DNA of 52,028 bases from JAUVIB01 sp964424545. Its GTDB lineage: Bacteria > Calditrichota > Calditrichia > Calditrichales > Calditrichaceae. Each line of letters starts with the position of its first letter. The stretch's first letter is position 1. The notes under the pieces were generated by a model, which saw only the letters and a program-made list of their open reading frames with translations, was not told the origin of the DNA and did no database searches. The stretch spans positions 1 through 52,028 of the forward strand of contig CAYRJN010000003.1 of NCBI GenBank assembly GCA_964424545.1, read 5' to 3'. Shown in pieces: positions 44,483-52,028 of this stretch. A program made the position numbers and the translations under genes.

Positions 44483-47400
44483 ATGCAACACAACAAACTA
44501 TTAACAATAAATCAATACATAATTACACTTTTACTCTTTTTCAGCATGAATACATCATTACTTATCGCCGCAGGATATTATAAACCGACGATAGGCGATC
44601 CGGTAACAGAAAAATGGCGTTGGAAACATTTTACCGAACTGGATGGTAAAGGTATTCGCTGTATGACGGACGGCGGAGAAAAACATACGGTTTGGTTTGG
44701 CGTCAATAAAGGCGTTCTTAGCTATAATGGTAATCAATGGAATCATTTTCTATCCGACAGTTTATTCGGGAAGCCTGTTACGGCCCTATTCACATCTAAA
44801 AACAACGAAATATACGCGGGATCGGAAAAGGGTATCAACGTCTATCGCAACGCAAAATGGTATAAACTTCTCCCCGGCGTTGAACTGCCAAAAATGATGA
44901 TAACGGGTATAATTGAATTAAGAGACGGTACAATGCTGTTTTCAACTGACCGTGGGATTTTACAGTTAACGAATAATGAATATACTTTTTATACCTCGAA
45001 AACTGTTATTGACCGTTTTTCACAAAAATTTAATAAAATTCATTTTGTAAAAGCGCCCGATAATCTTTTTATTGACGGTAAATTTCATATCAGCGCTATC
45101 TATGAGGACAGGGATAATAGAATATGGGTGGGCATTGGCTATGTTAATGCGCGTTCCGGTAAAATAGGCCTTGCCAAATACAATAAAAATAAAAAACTTT
45201 CTTTTGTTTTATACCATTCCGAAGCCCCGAAACGCGCTTTTTACAAAGGCCTCTCCTTTTTCCAGACCTCGGACGGAAAAATTTGGGTAGCCACAGATCA
45301 GTTTGATAAAAGATTATTCTATTTTCACGATAGCGATCCCACCCCTCATTTCATTTCCTACGGATTTGACGATGAATTTACGCACACCAATATGATTGAA
45401 ACGCCCGATCATAGTTTTTGGATGGGCGCTCATGCCGGCAAGCTATTTATACGTAAAAACGGTAAGTGGCATAAGTATCGTTTCCCTAAAATCCCTATGC
45501 CCACAACCAACAGAGTTGTTTTATTTAAGGGTAAAGATAATAGTATTTGGTTGATGGCGCGTCAAAATAGGGTGTATCATCTTGATTATACCGGAGCCCG
45601 TTGGACACTATACGAAAATCTTATTTATCAATGCGAGGATAAATCCAAACGCCATTGGTTCCTTACAATCGACGGTAAGGCGGTTGTAAATAGGGGTAAA
45701 GAATGGATTGCCTATGACAAAAGCGACGGGCTGATGGATACGCCTGTCCGATTAATTAACACGCGTAAAAATATAATTTGGGCGGCGGGAAGTCATAACG
45801 GAGCAGCGGCCACAGCTTGGTTTGATGGAAAAAAATGGCATAAAAAGCTTCATCCCGCGCTTTCCTGGGGAATTGACTATCGATCTGTTTTACAAACAAA
45901 AGACGGATCGATTTGGTTCGGATGCGGGGTCGATATTCAAAAAAACCTTGGCCAAACCGGCGGAATTTTACGCGTTACCCATCCCAATGAAGAGAATGAA
46001 CAATGGACTCATTATTCAGTTCCGGGTGACGAACAAAGTTCCTACGGTCTGGCTCAATCGAAGAGTGGTATAATCTGGCAAGCGGGAATCATCAGCACTT
46101 TTTTTGACGGCAAAAAATGGAAAAAGGCATTAGACCCCATCGAATTAACGGATCATACCAATCATGTTGCCGCTACCGATTCCGGCCATATCTGGTTCGG
46201 ATCGCGTATTTACGGTATGCTGCATTACGACGGAGAAAGCTGGACGCATTACACAACAGACGATGGACTGAAAAGCAATTCCATCACTTATATTTTAGCC
46301 GAATCGGACAGCAGTGTAATCGTTGCTACATCCGATGATATCTGCCGCTTTGACGGCCAAAAATGGAATACGGACATTTTTCCATCGCAATTGAATATGA
46401 CCCACGAAGGCGGCTCCATTTTTCGAGATTCCAACGGAAATCTTTGGATTAATTCAGCTGCAAGAGACTGGAAACGACGCGCTTTAACGGGCAAAAATAC
46501 GCGTCAAGAAGCTTTTGAAAATTTCCATACGGCATTATATAAACCGGACAAGATGGCGCCAACCACGGAAATTACTTATTATGACCAAAAAATATCTCAA
46601 CCGGGCAACGCTTTTATTTCATGGAAAGGTTACGATCCATGGGAAATTACGCCCACCAAGCGTCTGCAATACTCCTACCGCATGGATAACGATGAATGGA
46701 CGCCTTTTGATTATAAAACCAGTAACCTGTTTTTATCGTTGCCTGTGGGAGAGCACACATTTGAAGTGCGGGCGCGAGACTGGGATTTTAACGTGGCAAA
46801 AAAAGCGGCAAAAATAACTTTTGTTGTGCAACCGCCCTTTTGGCTTAAAGCCGAATTTTTAATCCCCATCATTATTTTACTTATACTCAGCATATATCTG
46901 GCTGTGCACGTTATCAATCGGGGTAAACGACTGCAGGAGAGTAAAAAAGAAACCGATAATATTCTTAATAATGTCGAGGAAGGTTTGTTCCTGCTTGATA
47001 AAGATTTTACTATCGGAGAGCAATACTCCGCTATCTTGGAACAAATTCTTGAACAACGGCATTTGGAAAAAGTCAATTTTCTTGTCGTTTTGAAAGACAA
47101 AATAACCGACGATCATATCACAGACGTTAAAAATTATCTTGATTTGTTATTTCAGAATGAAGTGGAAGAAGATATTTTAGACGAATTAAATCCGCTTTCG
47201 GAAATAAAATTTATATACAATAACGGTGCAAATAATAAATATCTTACCTTTCGTTTCAGGCGAATATTCGATGAAAATCAAACGACTCTTTCTTTAATTG
47301 TAACGGTTAGAGACATCACCGAACAGGTAACGCTCTCCCAAAAATTAAAGGAATCCAAAGAAGAAGAGAACAAACAAATCAACTGGTTGTTAAATTTACT

Positions 47401-48343
47401 GAATGTGGAACCGCAGATGCTGCAGGAATTTATCACGCTTGTTAATGAAGAGATTAATATAGTTAAAAGCAATTTATCCATAAAGGCCGCCGAAATTAAT
47501 GAAGAGCGATTAAATACGGTCTATCGCGCCGTACACTCTATAAAAGGCAATGCCAGCTTGCTCGGATTAAAATTCTTTGCTCAGTTGGCGCATCATTTTG
47601 AAGAAGAATTGTATGAAATAAGGAAGAAAGGCGCTGTCACAGAATCACAGGTTACATCGCTAAAACATCATTTATCCGCACTTGTTAATTCGTTAAATAT
47701 CGTTAATAATCTATTAAAGAAAATAAGCAATATCCATAAACATATGCGCATGAACAGAAGCTATGAAAATAAACGATATATGGAAGCTTTTGAAAGACTG
47801 GTAGCCGAGCAAAGTGCGGACCTTAATAAAAAAGTTAAAATTAATTCTCAAAATTTCGACATCAACGTTATACCGAGGCAAGATAAATTTCTAGTAAGAG
47901 ACATTATTGTTCAATCTTTAAGAAATTCGGTGGCGCACGGCATCGAATTGCCGGAAGAGCGGGAAAAAGCGGGAAAAACAACAGAGGGTACCATAGAAAT
48001 TAAAACATTCAAAACGGAACGCTCCGTCGGAATAACTATACGAGACGACGGTCGCGGCTTACAAATTGAAAAAATTAAAGACAAAGTTATTAAGTCCGGA
48101 AAATGGAGCGCTGAAGAAGTGGAACAATGGGATAATAACAAAATTGCTATGGCTATTTTCGAAGCCGGCATCTCCACATCGGATTCGGCCAATATGATTT
48201 CCGGACGAGGTGTGGGCATGGATATCATAAAAAATAAGGTCGAATTGAAAAACGGTACAATAGAGATAAACTTTGTCGAGGGGCAGTTCAGCGAGTTTAT
48301 TTATACTATTCCGATTAAAGAGGAGAAAGCAAACAAGAGCTGA
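44483..48343 (+). CDS. Beta-propeller sensor fused to a CheA-like Hpt/ATPase histidine kinase
   Basis: This 1286-residue protein begins with a signal peptide (about residues 1-31). About ten propeller-type repeats (IWVG/IWFG motifs, e.g. DNRIWVG, DGSIWFG, SGHIWFGS) run to about 690. A Y_Y_Y-like domain (YSYRMDNDEWTPFDY ... GEHTFEVRARDWDFN) at about 695-780 and one membrane helix at about 788-810 complete the sensor half seen in two-component hybrids. The cytoplasmic part has a PAS-like region (about 825-960) and an Hpt domain with phosphorylatable His1018 in AVHSIKG. A CheA-type ATPase follows, with N-box RNSVAHG (1147-1153), DDGRG (1188-1192) and SGRGVGMD (1240-1247). There is no DHp dimerisation domain, CheW-like domain or receiver. 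GGGGAGG precedes the ATG. Confidence 0.88.
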   Translation: MQHNKLLTINQYIITLLLFFSMNTSLLIAAGYYKPTIGDPVTEKWRWKHFTELDGKGIRCMTDGGEKHTVWFGVNKGVLSYNGNQWNHFLSDSLFGKPVTALFTSKNNEIYAGSEKGINVYRNAKWYKLLPGVELPKMMITGIIELRDGTMLFSTDRGILQLTNNEYTFYTSKTVIDRFSQKFNKIHFVKAPDNLFIDGKFHISAIYEDRDNRIWVGIGYVNARSGKIGLAKYNKNKKLSFVLYHSEAPKRAFYKGLSFFQTSDGKIWVATDQFDKRLFYFHDSDPTPHFISYGFDDEFTHTNMIETPDHSFWMGAHAGKLFIRKNGKWHKYRFPKIPMPTTNRVVLFKGKDNSIWLMARQNRVYHLDYTGARWTLYENLIYQCEDKSKRHWFLTIDGKAVVNRGKEWIAYDKSDGLMDTPVRLINTRKNIIWAAGSHNGAAATAWFDGKKWHKKLHPALSWGIDYRSVLQTKDGSIWFGCGVDIQKNLGQTGGILRVTHPNEENEQWTHYSVPGDEQSSYGLAQSKSGIIWQAGIISTFFDGKKWKKALDPIELTDHTNHVAATDSGHIWFGSRIYGMLHYDGESWTHYTTDDGLKSNSITYILAESDSSVIVATSDDICRFDGQKWNTDIFPSQLNMTHEGGSIFRDSNGNLWINSAARDWKRRALTGKNTRQEAFENFHTALYKPDKMAPTTEITYYDQKISQPGNAFISWKGYDPWEITPTKRLQYSYRMDNDEWTPFDYKTSNLFLSLPVGEHTFEVRARDWDFNVAKKAAKITFVVQPPFWLKAEFLIPIIILLILSIYLAVHVINRGKRLQESKKETDNILNNVEEGLFLLDKDFTIGEQYSAILEQILEQRHLEKVNFLVVLKDKITDDHITDVKNYLDLLFQNEVEEDILDELNPLSEIKFIYNNGANNKYLTFRFRRIFDENQTTLSLIVTVRDITEQVTLSQKLKESKEEENKQINWLLNLLNVEPQMLQEFITLVNEEINIVKSNLSIKAAEINEERLNTVYRAVHSIKGNASLLGLKFFAQLAHHFEEELYEIRKKGAVTESQVTSLKHHLSALVNSLNIVNNLLKKISNIHKHMRMNRSYENKRYMEAFERLVAEQSADLNKKVKINSQNFDINVIPRQDKFLVRDIIVQSLRNSVAHGIELPEEREKAGKTTEGTIEIKTFKTERSVGITIRDDGRGLQIEKIKDKVIKSGKWSAEEVEQWDNNKIAMAIFEAGISTSDSANMISGRGVGMDIIKNKVELKNGTIEINFVEGQFSEFIYTIPIKEEKANKS

Positions 48344-48426
48344 ACAAAGCGCTAAGGAAGCAATGGGAAATAAAAGAACAGATTAATATGTTCTTTCAAT
48401 AAAAACTTGAAAAGAAAGGAAAAGTT

Positions 48427-49662
48427 ATGCGTGAACTGTTTTTAGATCGTTTTTTAACGTATGTTAAATACGATACGCAATCCAGCGAAGAATCCGATAC
48501 GTATCCGAGTACGATGAAACAGCTTGAGCTGTCAAGATATCTTGTAAATGAATTAAAAGATATGGGCTTGCAAGACGTGGAGCTGACCGAACACGGTTAT
48601 GTATTTGCCACTCTTCCGGAAAACAGCGATAAAAATGTGCCCGTTATCGGTTTTATTTCGCATGTGGATACATCTCCCGAAGTTAGCGGTGAAAATGTTA
48701 ATCCTATTATCCATGAGAATTATCAAGGAGACGATATTGTTTTACCGAAGGATCAAAATCAGGTAATCGCTTTCAACCAAAACCCGGCGCTTAAAAACTG
48801 CATCGGCCATGACCTCATAACAAGCGACGGTACAACGCTGCTTGGCGCCGACGATAAAGCCGGAATAGCTGAAATTATGGGCGCTATGGATTATCTGATC
48901 AAACATCCGGAAATAAAACACGGGAAAATCAGGATCGCTTTTACGGTGGATGAAGAAGTGGGCACCGGAACCGACCATTTCGACGTTAAACAGTTCGGAG
49001 CGGATTACGCTTATACAATAGACGGAGAAACAGTGGGCGAAATTGAAGACGAAACATTTTGCGCCGATACTGCCGTTATTACCATCAAGGGCGTTAACGT
49101 GCATCCCGGTTATGCTAAAGGAAAAATGATAAACGGCATTAAGATCGGCGCCGAATTGCTTGAAAAACTGCCCAAGGACGCCATGTCGCCGGAAACAACC
49201 GAAGGCAGGGAAGGTTATTTACATCCCCATGCCATAAAAGGGGCGGTCGAAAACACGGAAATCATTTTTCTCGTGCGTGATTTTACGGTGGAAGGATTAA
49301 AAGAGAAAGAGGCCTATTTACAGGGGCTTTGCGATGAACTCGCCAAAAGATATACCGCGGCTTCGCTTTCAATGGAAATAAAAGAGTCCTACCGCAACAT
49401 GAAATATAAAATTGACGAACATCCGGAAGTAGTGGACTACGCTCTTGAAGCGGTCAAACGCAGCGGTATTGAACCCGTAAAAAACCTTATACGCGGCGGA
49501 ACAGACGGCGCGCGCCTCTCTTATATGGGTTTGCCTACTCCCAATATCTTCACGGGCGGACATAATTTTCACAGCCAAAAAGAGTGGATATCCGTTCAGG
49601 ATATGGAAAAAGCGGTGGAAACCATTATCAATCTTGTACAAATTTGGGTTGAAAAAAGCTAA
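48427..49662 (+). CDS. pepT: Peptidase T (tripeptide aminopeptidase)
   Basis: This 411-residue M20-family zinc peptidase removes N-terminal residues from tripeptides in the cytoplasm. Metal and catalytic motifs are ISHVDTSPE (about residues 78-86), LLGADDKAGIAEI (about 138-150), TVDEEVGTG (about 173-181), IDGETVGEIEDE and the C-terminal GGTDGARLSYMGLPTPN ... GGHNFHS. Length and the VDTSPE motif identify PepT rather than other M20 peptidases. GGAAAAG precedes the ATG. It lies 83 bases after the sensor-kinase gene and 19 bases before the DUF971 gene, so at least the last two are probably co-transcribed. Confidence 0.94.
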   Translation: MRELFLDRFLTYVKYDTQSSEESDTYPSTMKQLELSRYLVNELKDMGLQDVELTEHGYVFATLPENSDKNVPVIGFISHVDTSPEVSGENVNPIIHENYQGDDIVLPKDQNQVIAFNQNPALKNCIGHDLITSDGTTLLGADDKAGIAEIMGAMDYLIKHPEIKHGKIRIAFTVDEEVGTGTDHFDVKQFGADYAYTIDGETVGEIEDETFCADTAVITIKGVNVHPGYAKGKMINGIKIGAELLEKLPKDAMSPETTEGREGYLHPHAIKGAVENTEIIFLVRDFTVEGLKEKEAYLQGLCDELAKRYTAASLSMEIKESYRNMKYKIDEHPEVVDYALEAVKRSGIEPVKNLIRGGTDGARLSYMGLPTPNIFTGGHNFHSQKEWISVQDMEKAVETIINLVQIWVEKS

Positions 49663-49681
49663 AAGGGAGACGCTATTTACT

Positions 49682-50035
49682 ATGAAACCTGTTAATATCG
49701 ACCAAATCAGTGATGATGTTATCACCATAAAATGGGACGACGGACACGAGAGCTTATACTTTGCGGAACATCTTCGCGAATTTTGCCCCTGCGCCGCTTG
49801 TGAAAGAACCGACGCCGACAATAATAAAACGGTTTATAAAATGCTTAAATTACATGATAAACCCGTTAAATTTACGGATTGGCAAATGTACGGCAATTAC
49901 GCTATTAATTTTCATTTTAATGACGGGCATAAAACGGGCATTTATACCTATGAGAAACTAAGGGAGTTGTGCCAATGCGACGAGTGTGAGGCAAATCGCA
50001 CTATTCATATAGAGGGCCCTTTACATCAAGAATAA
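49682..50035 (+). CDS. DUF971 family protein
   Basis: The protein has 118 residues from ATG 49682. An upstream extension to 49634 would overlap pepT, and GGGAG lies 12 bases before the chosen ATG. The DUF971 domain (also the N-terminal domain of gamma-butyrobetaine hydroxylase and part of plant HCF101) shows IKWDDGHESLYFAEHLREF near the start. A CPCAAC motif and a second half, FNDGHKTGIYTYEKLREL, follow and end in CQCDEC. The paired cysteine motifs suggest metal or iron-sulfur binding; bacterial function is not established. A perfect terminator follows directly. Confidence 0.85.
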   Translation: MKPVNIDQISDDVITIKWDDGHESLYFAEHLREFCPCAACERTDADNNKTVYKMLKLHDKPVKFTDWQMYGNYAINFHFNDGHKTGIYTYEKLRELCQCDECEANRTIHIEGPLHQE

Positions 50036-50042
50036 AGCTAAT

Positions 50043-50080
50043 ACAAAAGCCCCGTCTTTTATTAAGGACGGGGCTTTTGT
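50043..50080. terminator. Perfect bidirectional intrinsic terminator
   Basis: ACAAAAGCCCCGTC pairs with GACGGGGCTTTTGT over 14 bp without mismatch, with a 10-base loop and AAAA/TTTT on both flanks. It separates the convergent DUF971 gene and the symporter gene. Confidence 0.93.
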
Positions 50081-50129
50081 ATTAAGAATCAAGAAAGAGT
50101 TATTAATGCAATAAGTTTATACTTTTGTT

Positions 50130-51767
50130 TTACCAGAATACCGTATATAACACAACCAAAATAGTAATAATCGCATAGGCGCCAATATTAAAAGCGGAAT
50201 CCGTTCTAAAAATTTTAGCCGTCAACGGAATGCCCTTAGGATCGTCGTCAACTTCAGAAGTTGTTAAACTAACGCCGACTATAATAGCCATCGTTATAAG
50301 CATGGTGTAAAACATTTGATCCATCCAAGGCAGGTCAACCACAGTACTCTTTAAAGCTAAGGCCACAAATATAGATAATATAACGCCGATAATAGCCGCT
50401 TTATTGGTTGCTTTCTTCCAAAATAATCCCATTAAAAAGACGGCAAGAATACCCGGACTTACCAGCCCCGTATATTCCTGAATATATTGAAACATCTGCG
50501 GGATATTGCCGAGTAGCGGCGCCATCAAACCGGCAACAATAAGAGCAACAGCCGCCGTTGTGCGGCCGATAAATACCATCTGTTTTTGATTGGCGCCCTT
50601 ATTGATATAGGGCTTATAGATATCCATTGTAAAAATTGTTGAGGTTGAATTGAGCATGGAAGCCAAAGAAGAGACAATGGCTGCCACCAAAGCGGCCAAC
50701 ACCAGTCCTTTCATGCCGGCGGGAATAAATACGCTTATGAGCCATGGATAGGCTTTATCATAATTAATTCCACCTCCGGGAAGTTGAAAAGCTTCTTTAA
50801 CGCCCGGGATTATCGCGGTCCCTGTAGGCTGCGAATACATAACAAATGCAATGATTCCGGGAATAACAACAATAAGCGGAATGATGAGCTTTAAAAATCC
50901 CGCAAATACTATACCTTTCTGCGCTTCTTTAATTGATTTGGCAGCAAGCGTTCGTTGAATAATATATTGGTTAAATCCCCAATAATAAAGATTGGCCACC
51001 CACATACCTCCGATTAATACGGCAATACCTGGCAAGTTAAAATACTCCGGATTATCGCGGCCAATTATCATATGAAATTTTTCTCCGGCATGAGTTAATA
51101 TATGACTAAACCCGTTAATAATCCCCCCATCCGGTGTAACAGCTTCTAAAGCGGCTACCATGGTAATTAAACCGCCGATAACCAGTAAAATAACTTGAAG
51201 CACATCTGTCCAAGCCACGGCGGAAAGTCCGCCGTACAAAGAGTACGCCGCAGCAATAAAAGCAAAACCGATTATGGCGTAAATAATCATACTGCCATCG
51301 CCGTTGCCGAGAATTGTATCAATGGCCTTTGCGCCGAGGAAAAGCACCGAAGTAAGATTAACAAATATGAACAACGCTATCCAGAAAATAGCAAGAATGG
51401 TTTTTAAATTGGTACTGAAACGCTGCTCAATGAATTCAGGAATAGTGTAAAGTTTTTTTTCAATAAAAATAGGTAAGAAAAATTTACCGACAATTATCAA
51501 AGTCAAGGCAGCCATCCACTCGTAAGAAGCGATCGCCAAACCGATGGCAAAACCCGAACCGGACATACCGATAAACTGTTCGGCTGAAATATTAGCGGCG
51601 ATTAACGACGCCCCTATCGCCCACCAAGGCAGCGACTTACTGGCCAGAAAATAATCTTCCGTATTTTTCTGATGCCCTTTTTTATCCCGCGATACCCACA
51701 AACCGAGCGAGATTATCACAAGGATATAACCAATAAATACAACATAATCAACGATGGAAAAAGTCAT
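50130..51767 (-). CDS. vSGLT-like sodium/sugar symporter
   Basis: This 545-residue solute:sodium symporter has about 14 membrane helices. It is close to Vibrio vSGLT in long blocks, e.g. WVSRDKKGHQKNTEDYFLA, SLIAANISAEQFIGMSGSG, WGFNQYIIQRTLAAKS, SSLASMLNST and YIQEYTGLVSPG. With a constant offset of five from vSGLT numbering as I recall it, the sugar-site residues Gln69 and Glu88 are kept (Gln64, Glu83), and Asn260, Tyr263 and Gln428 are also kept in their motifs. Ser91 is replaced by Ala86. It should import galactose, glucose or a similar sugar with sodium. Start at ATG 51767; it stands alone before a dispersed repeat. Confidence 0.9.
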   Translation of the reverse strand: MTFSIVDYVVFIGYILVIISLGLWVSRDKKGHQKNTEDYFLASKSLPWWAIGASLIAANISAEQFIGMSGSGFAIGLAIASYEWMAALTLIIVGKFFLPIFIEKKLYTIPEFIEQRFSTNLKTILAIFWIALFIFVNLTSVLFLGAKAIDTILGNGDGSMIIYAIIGFAFIAAAYSLYGGLSAVAWTDVLQVILLVIGGLITMVAALEAVTPDGGIINGFSHILTHAGEKFHMIIGRDNPEYFNLPGIAVLIGGMWVANLYYWGFNQYIIQRTLAAKSIKEAQKGIVFAGFLKLIIPLIVVIPGIIAFVMYSQPTGTAIIPGVKEAFQLPGGGINYDKAYPWLISVFIPAGMKGLVLAALVAAIVSSLASMLNSTSTIFTMDIYKPYINKGANQKQMVFIGRTTAAVALIVAGLMAPLLGNIPQMFQYIQEYTGLVSPGILAVFLMGLFWKKATNKAAIIGVILSIFVALALKSTVVDLPWMDQMFYTMLITMAIIVGVSLTTSEVDDDPKGIPLTAKIFRTDSAFNIGAYAIITILVVLYTVFW

Positions 51768-51975
51768 GATTAAGCTCCGTTCTATTAATCCGTGAATAAA
51801 AATTATTATACGATATAGAGAACTAATTAATATACTGATTTTTTATATAGAGCGAAAATTTTATTTACGGAATGCCCAACCTTACCCCCTGCTTATTCAG
51901 CGAGATAGTGAAAAACGGAGATGCTAATCATTTGTATTAATTCGCAAACTTAAAAAACATTCCGGATTTTATATA

Positions 51976-52028
51976 AGAACATAACTTCGCAAAGTGATTA
52001 ATGAAAAAAGTACGGGTAGAATCGTCAA
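51976..52028 (-). repeat. Dispersed intergenic repeat, copy E (cut by window end)
   Basis: AGAACATAACTTCGCAAAG-TGATTAATGAAAAAAGTACGGG-TAGAATCGTCAA is the conserved right end of the family in inverted orientation. It continues beyond the window. It is upstream of the symporter gene; the rest of the 51768-51975 gap shows nothing recognisable. Confidence 0.85.

Noticed and set aside
1..52028. CRISPR arrays, tRNA or rRNA genes
   Set aside because: No regularly spaced direct repeats and no cloverleaf or ribosomal RNA sequence were noticed in any intergenic gap; a covariance-model search was not possible here.

Overview
The window is AT-rich bacterial chromosome from a Gram-negative-type cell: it encodes LolA, three predicted outer-membrane-type lipoproteins, a Wzc-like polysaccharide co-polymerase and a CsgG-like protein. 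The mix of genes (UpxY-like NusG paralogue, CBM9-like protein, two-component-style beta-propeller sensor, vSGLT-like symporter, archaeal-type LeuC, citramalate synthase) fits a member of the FCB side of the tree, for example Calditrichota or a relative. That placement is an inference without marker-gene phylogeny. No rRNA, tRNA or CRISPR array was seen. Almost everything from 0.3 to 17.6 kb and from 19.1 to 41.0 kb is on the minus strand.

Region 1 (0-9.4 kb) is the promoter-proximal part of an exopolysaccharide or capsule locus read leftwards. It holds a PHP-type tyrosine phosphatase, a Wzz/BY-kinase, UDP-glucose dehydrogenase, UDP-GlcNAc-type dehydrogenase, a 67-residue RHH-like protein, a terminator, a phosphodiesterase with a degenerate C-terminus, an UpxY/RfaH-like antiterminator and an SxtJ-like membrane protein. 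Just upstream, lolA and ftsK overlap and lolA abuts the phosphatase. Region 2 (12.8-17.6 kb) carries comB-gcvT and uvrA.

Region 3 (18.2-23.0 kb) has a CBM9-like protein and, converging on it, a citF - UPF0489 - lipoprotein operon. It ends in a relic zone where a truncated 7TMR-DISM/PAS sensor gene abuts an internally deleted insertion sequence.

Region 4 (23.1-35.2 kb) is a ten-gene branched-chain amino acid supra-operon: ilvD-ilvB-ilvN-ilvC-leuB-leuA-leuC-leuD-(diheme lipoprotein)-cimA. It is preceded by a 50-codon reading frame whose last 24 residues are about 70% Ile/Leu/Val, a probable leader peptide, and it ends in an intrinsic terminator. With cimA and the shared leuBCD enzymes, isoleucine can be made from pyruvate without threonine deaminase.

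Region 5 (36.4-52.0 kb) contains cydDC, dinB, a CsgG-like lipoprotein, a hotdog protein with a dienoyl-CoA-reductase-like SDR, a 1286-residue sensor that fuses a periplasmic beta-propeller to a CheA-like Hpt/ATPase module, pepT, a DUF971 protein and a vSGLT-type sodium/sugar symporter.

The clearest unexplained structure is a dispersed intergenic repeat of about 150-220 bp, seen five times (5.8, 17.9, 36.1, 41.2 and 52.0 kb). Its central hairpin changes by compensatory substitution between copies. The best candidates for new biology are this repeat family, the CheA-like one-protein sensor, the putative ilv leader and the heme lipoprotein inside the amino-acid operon.
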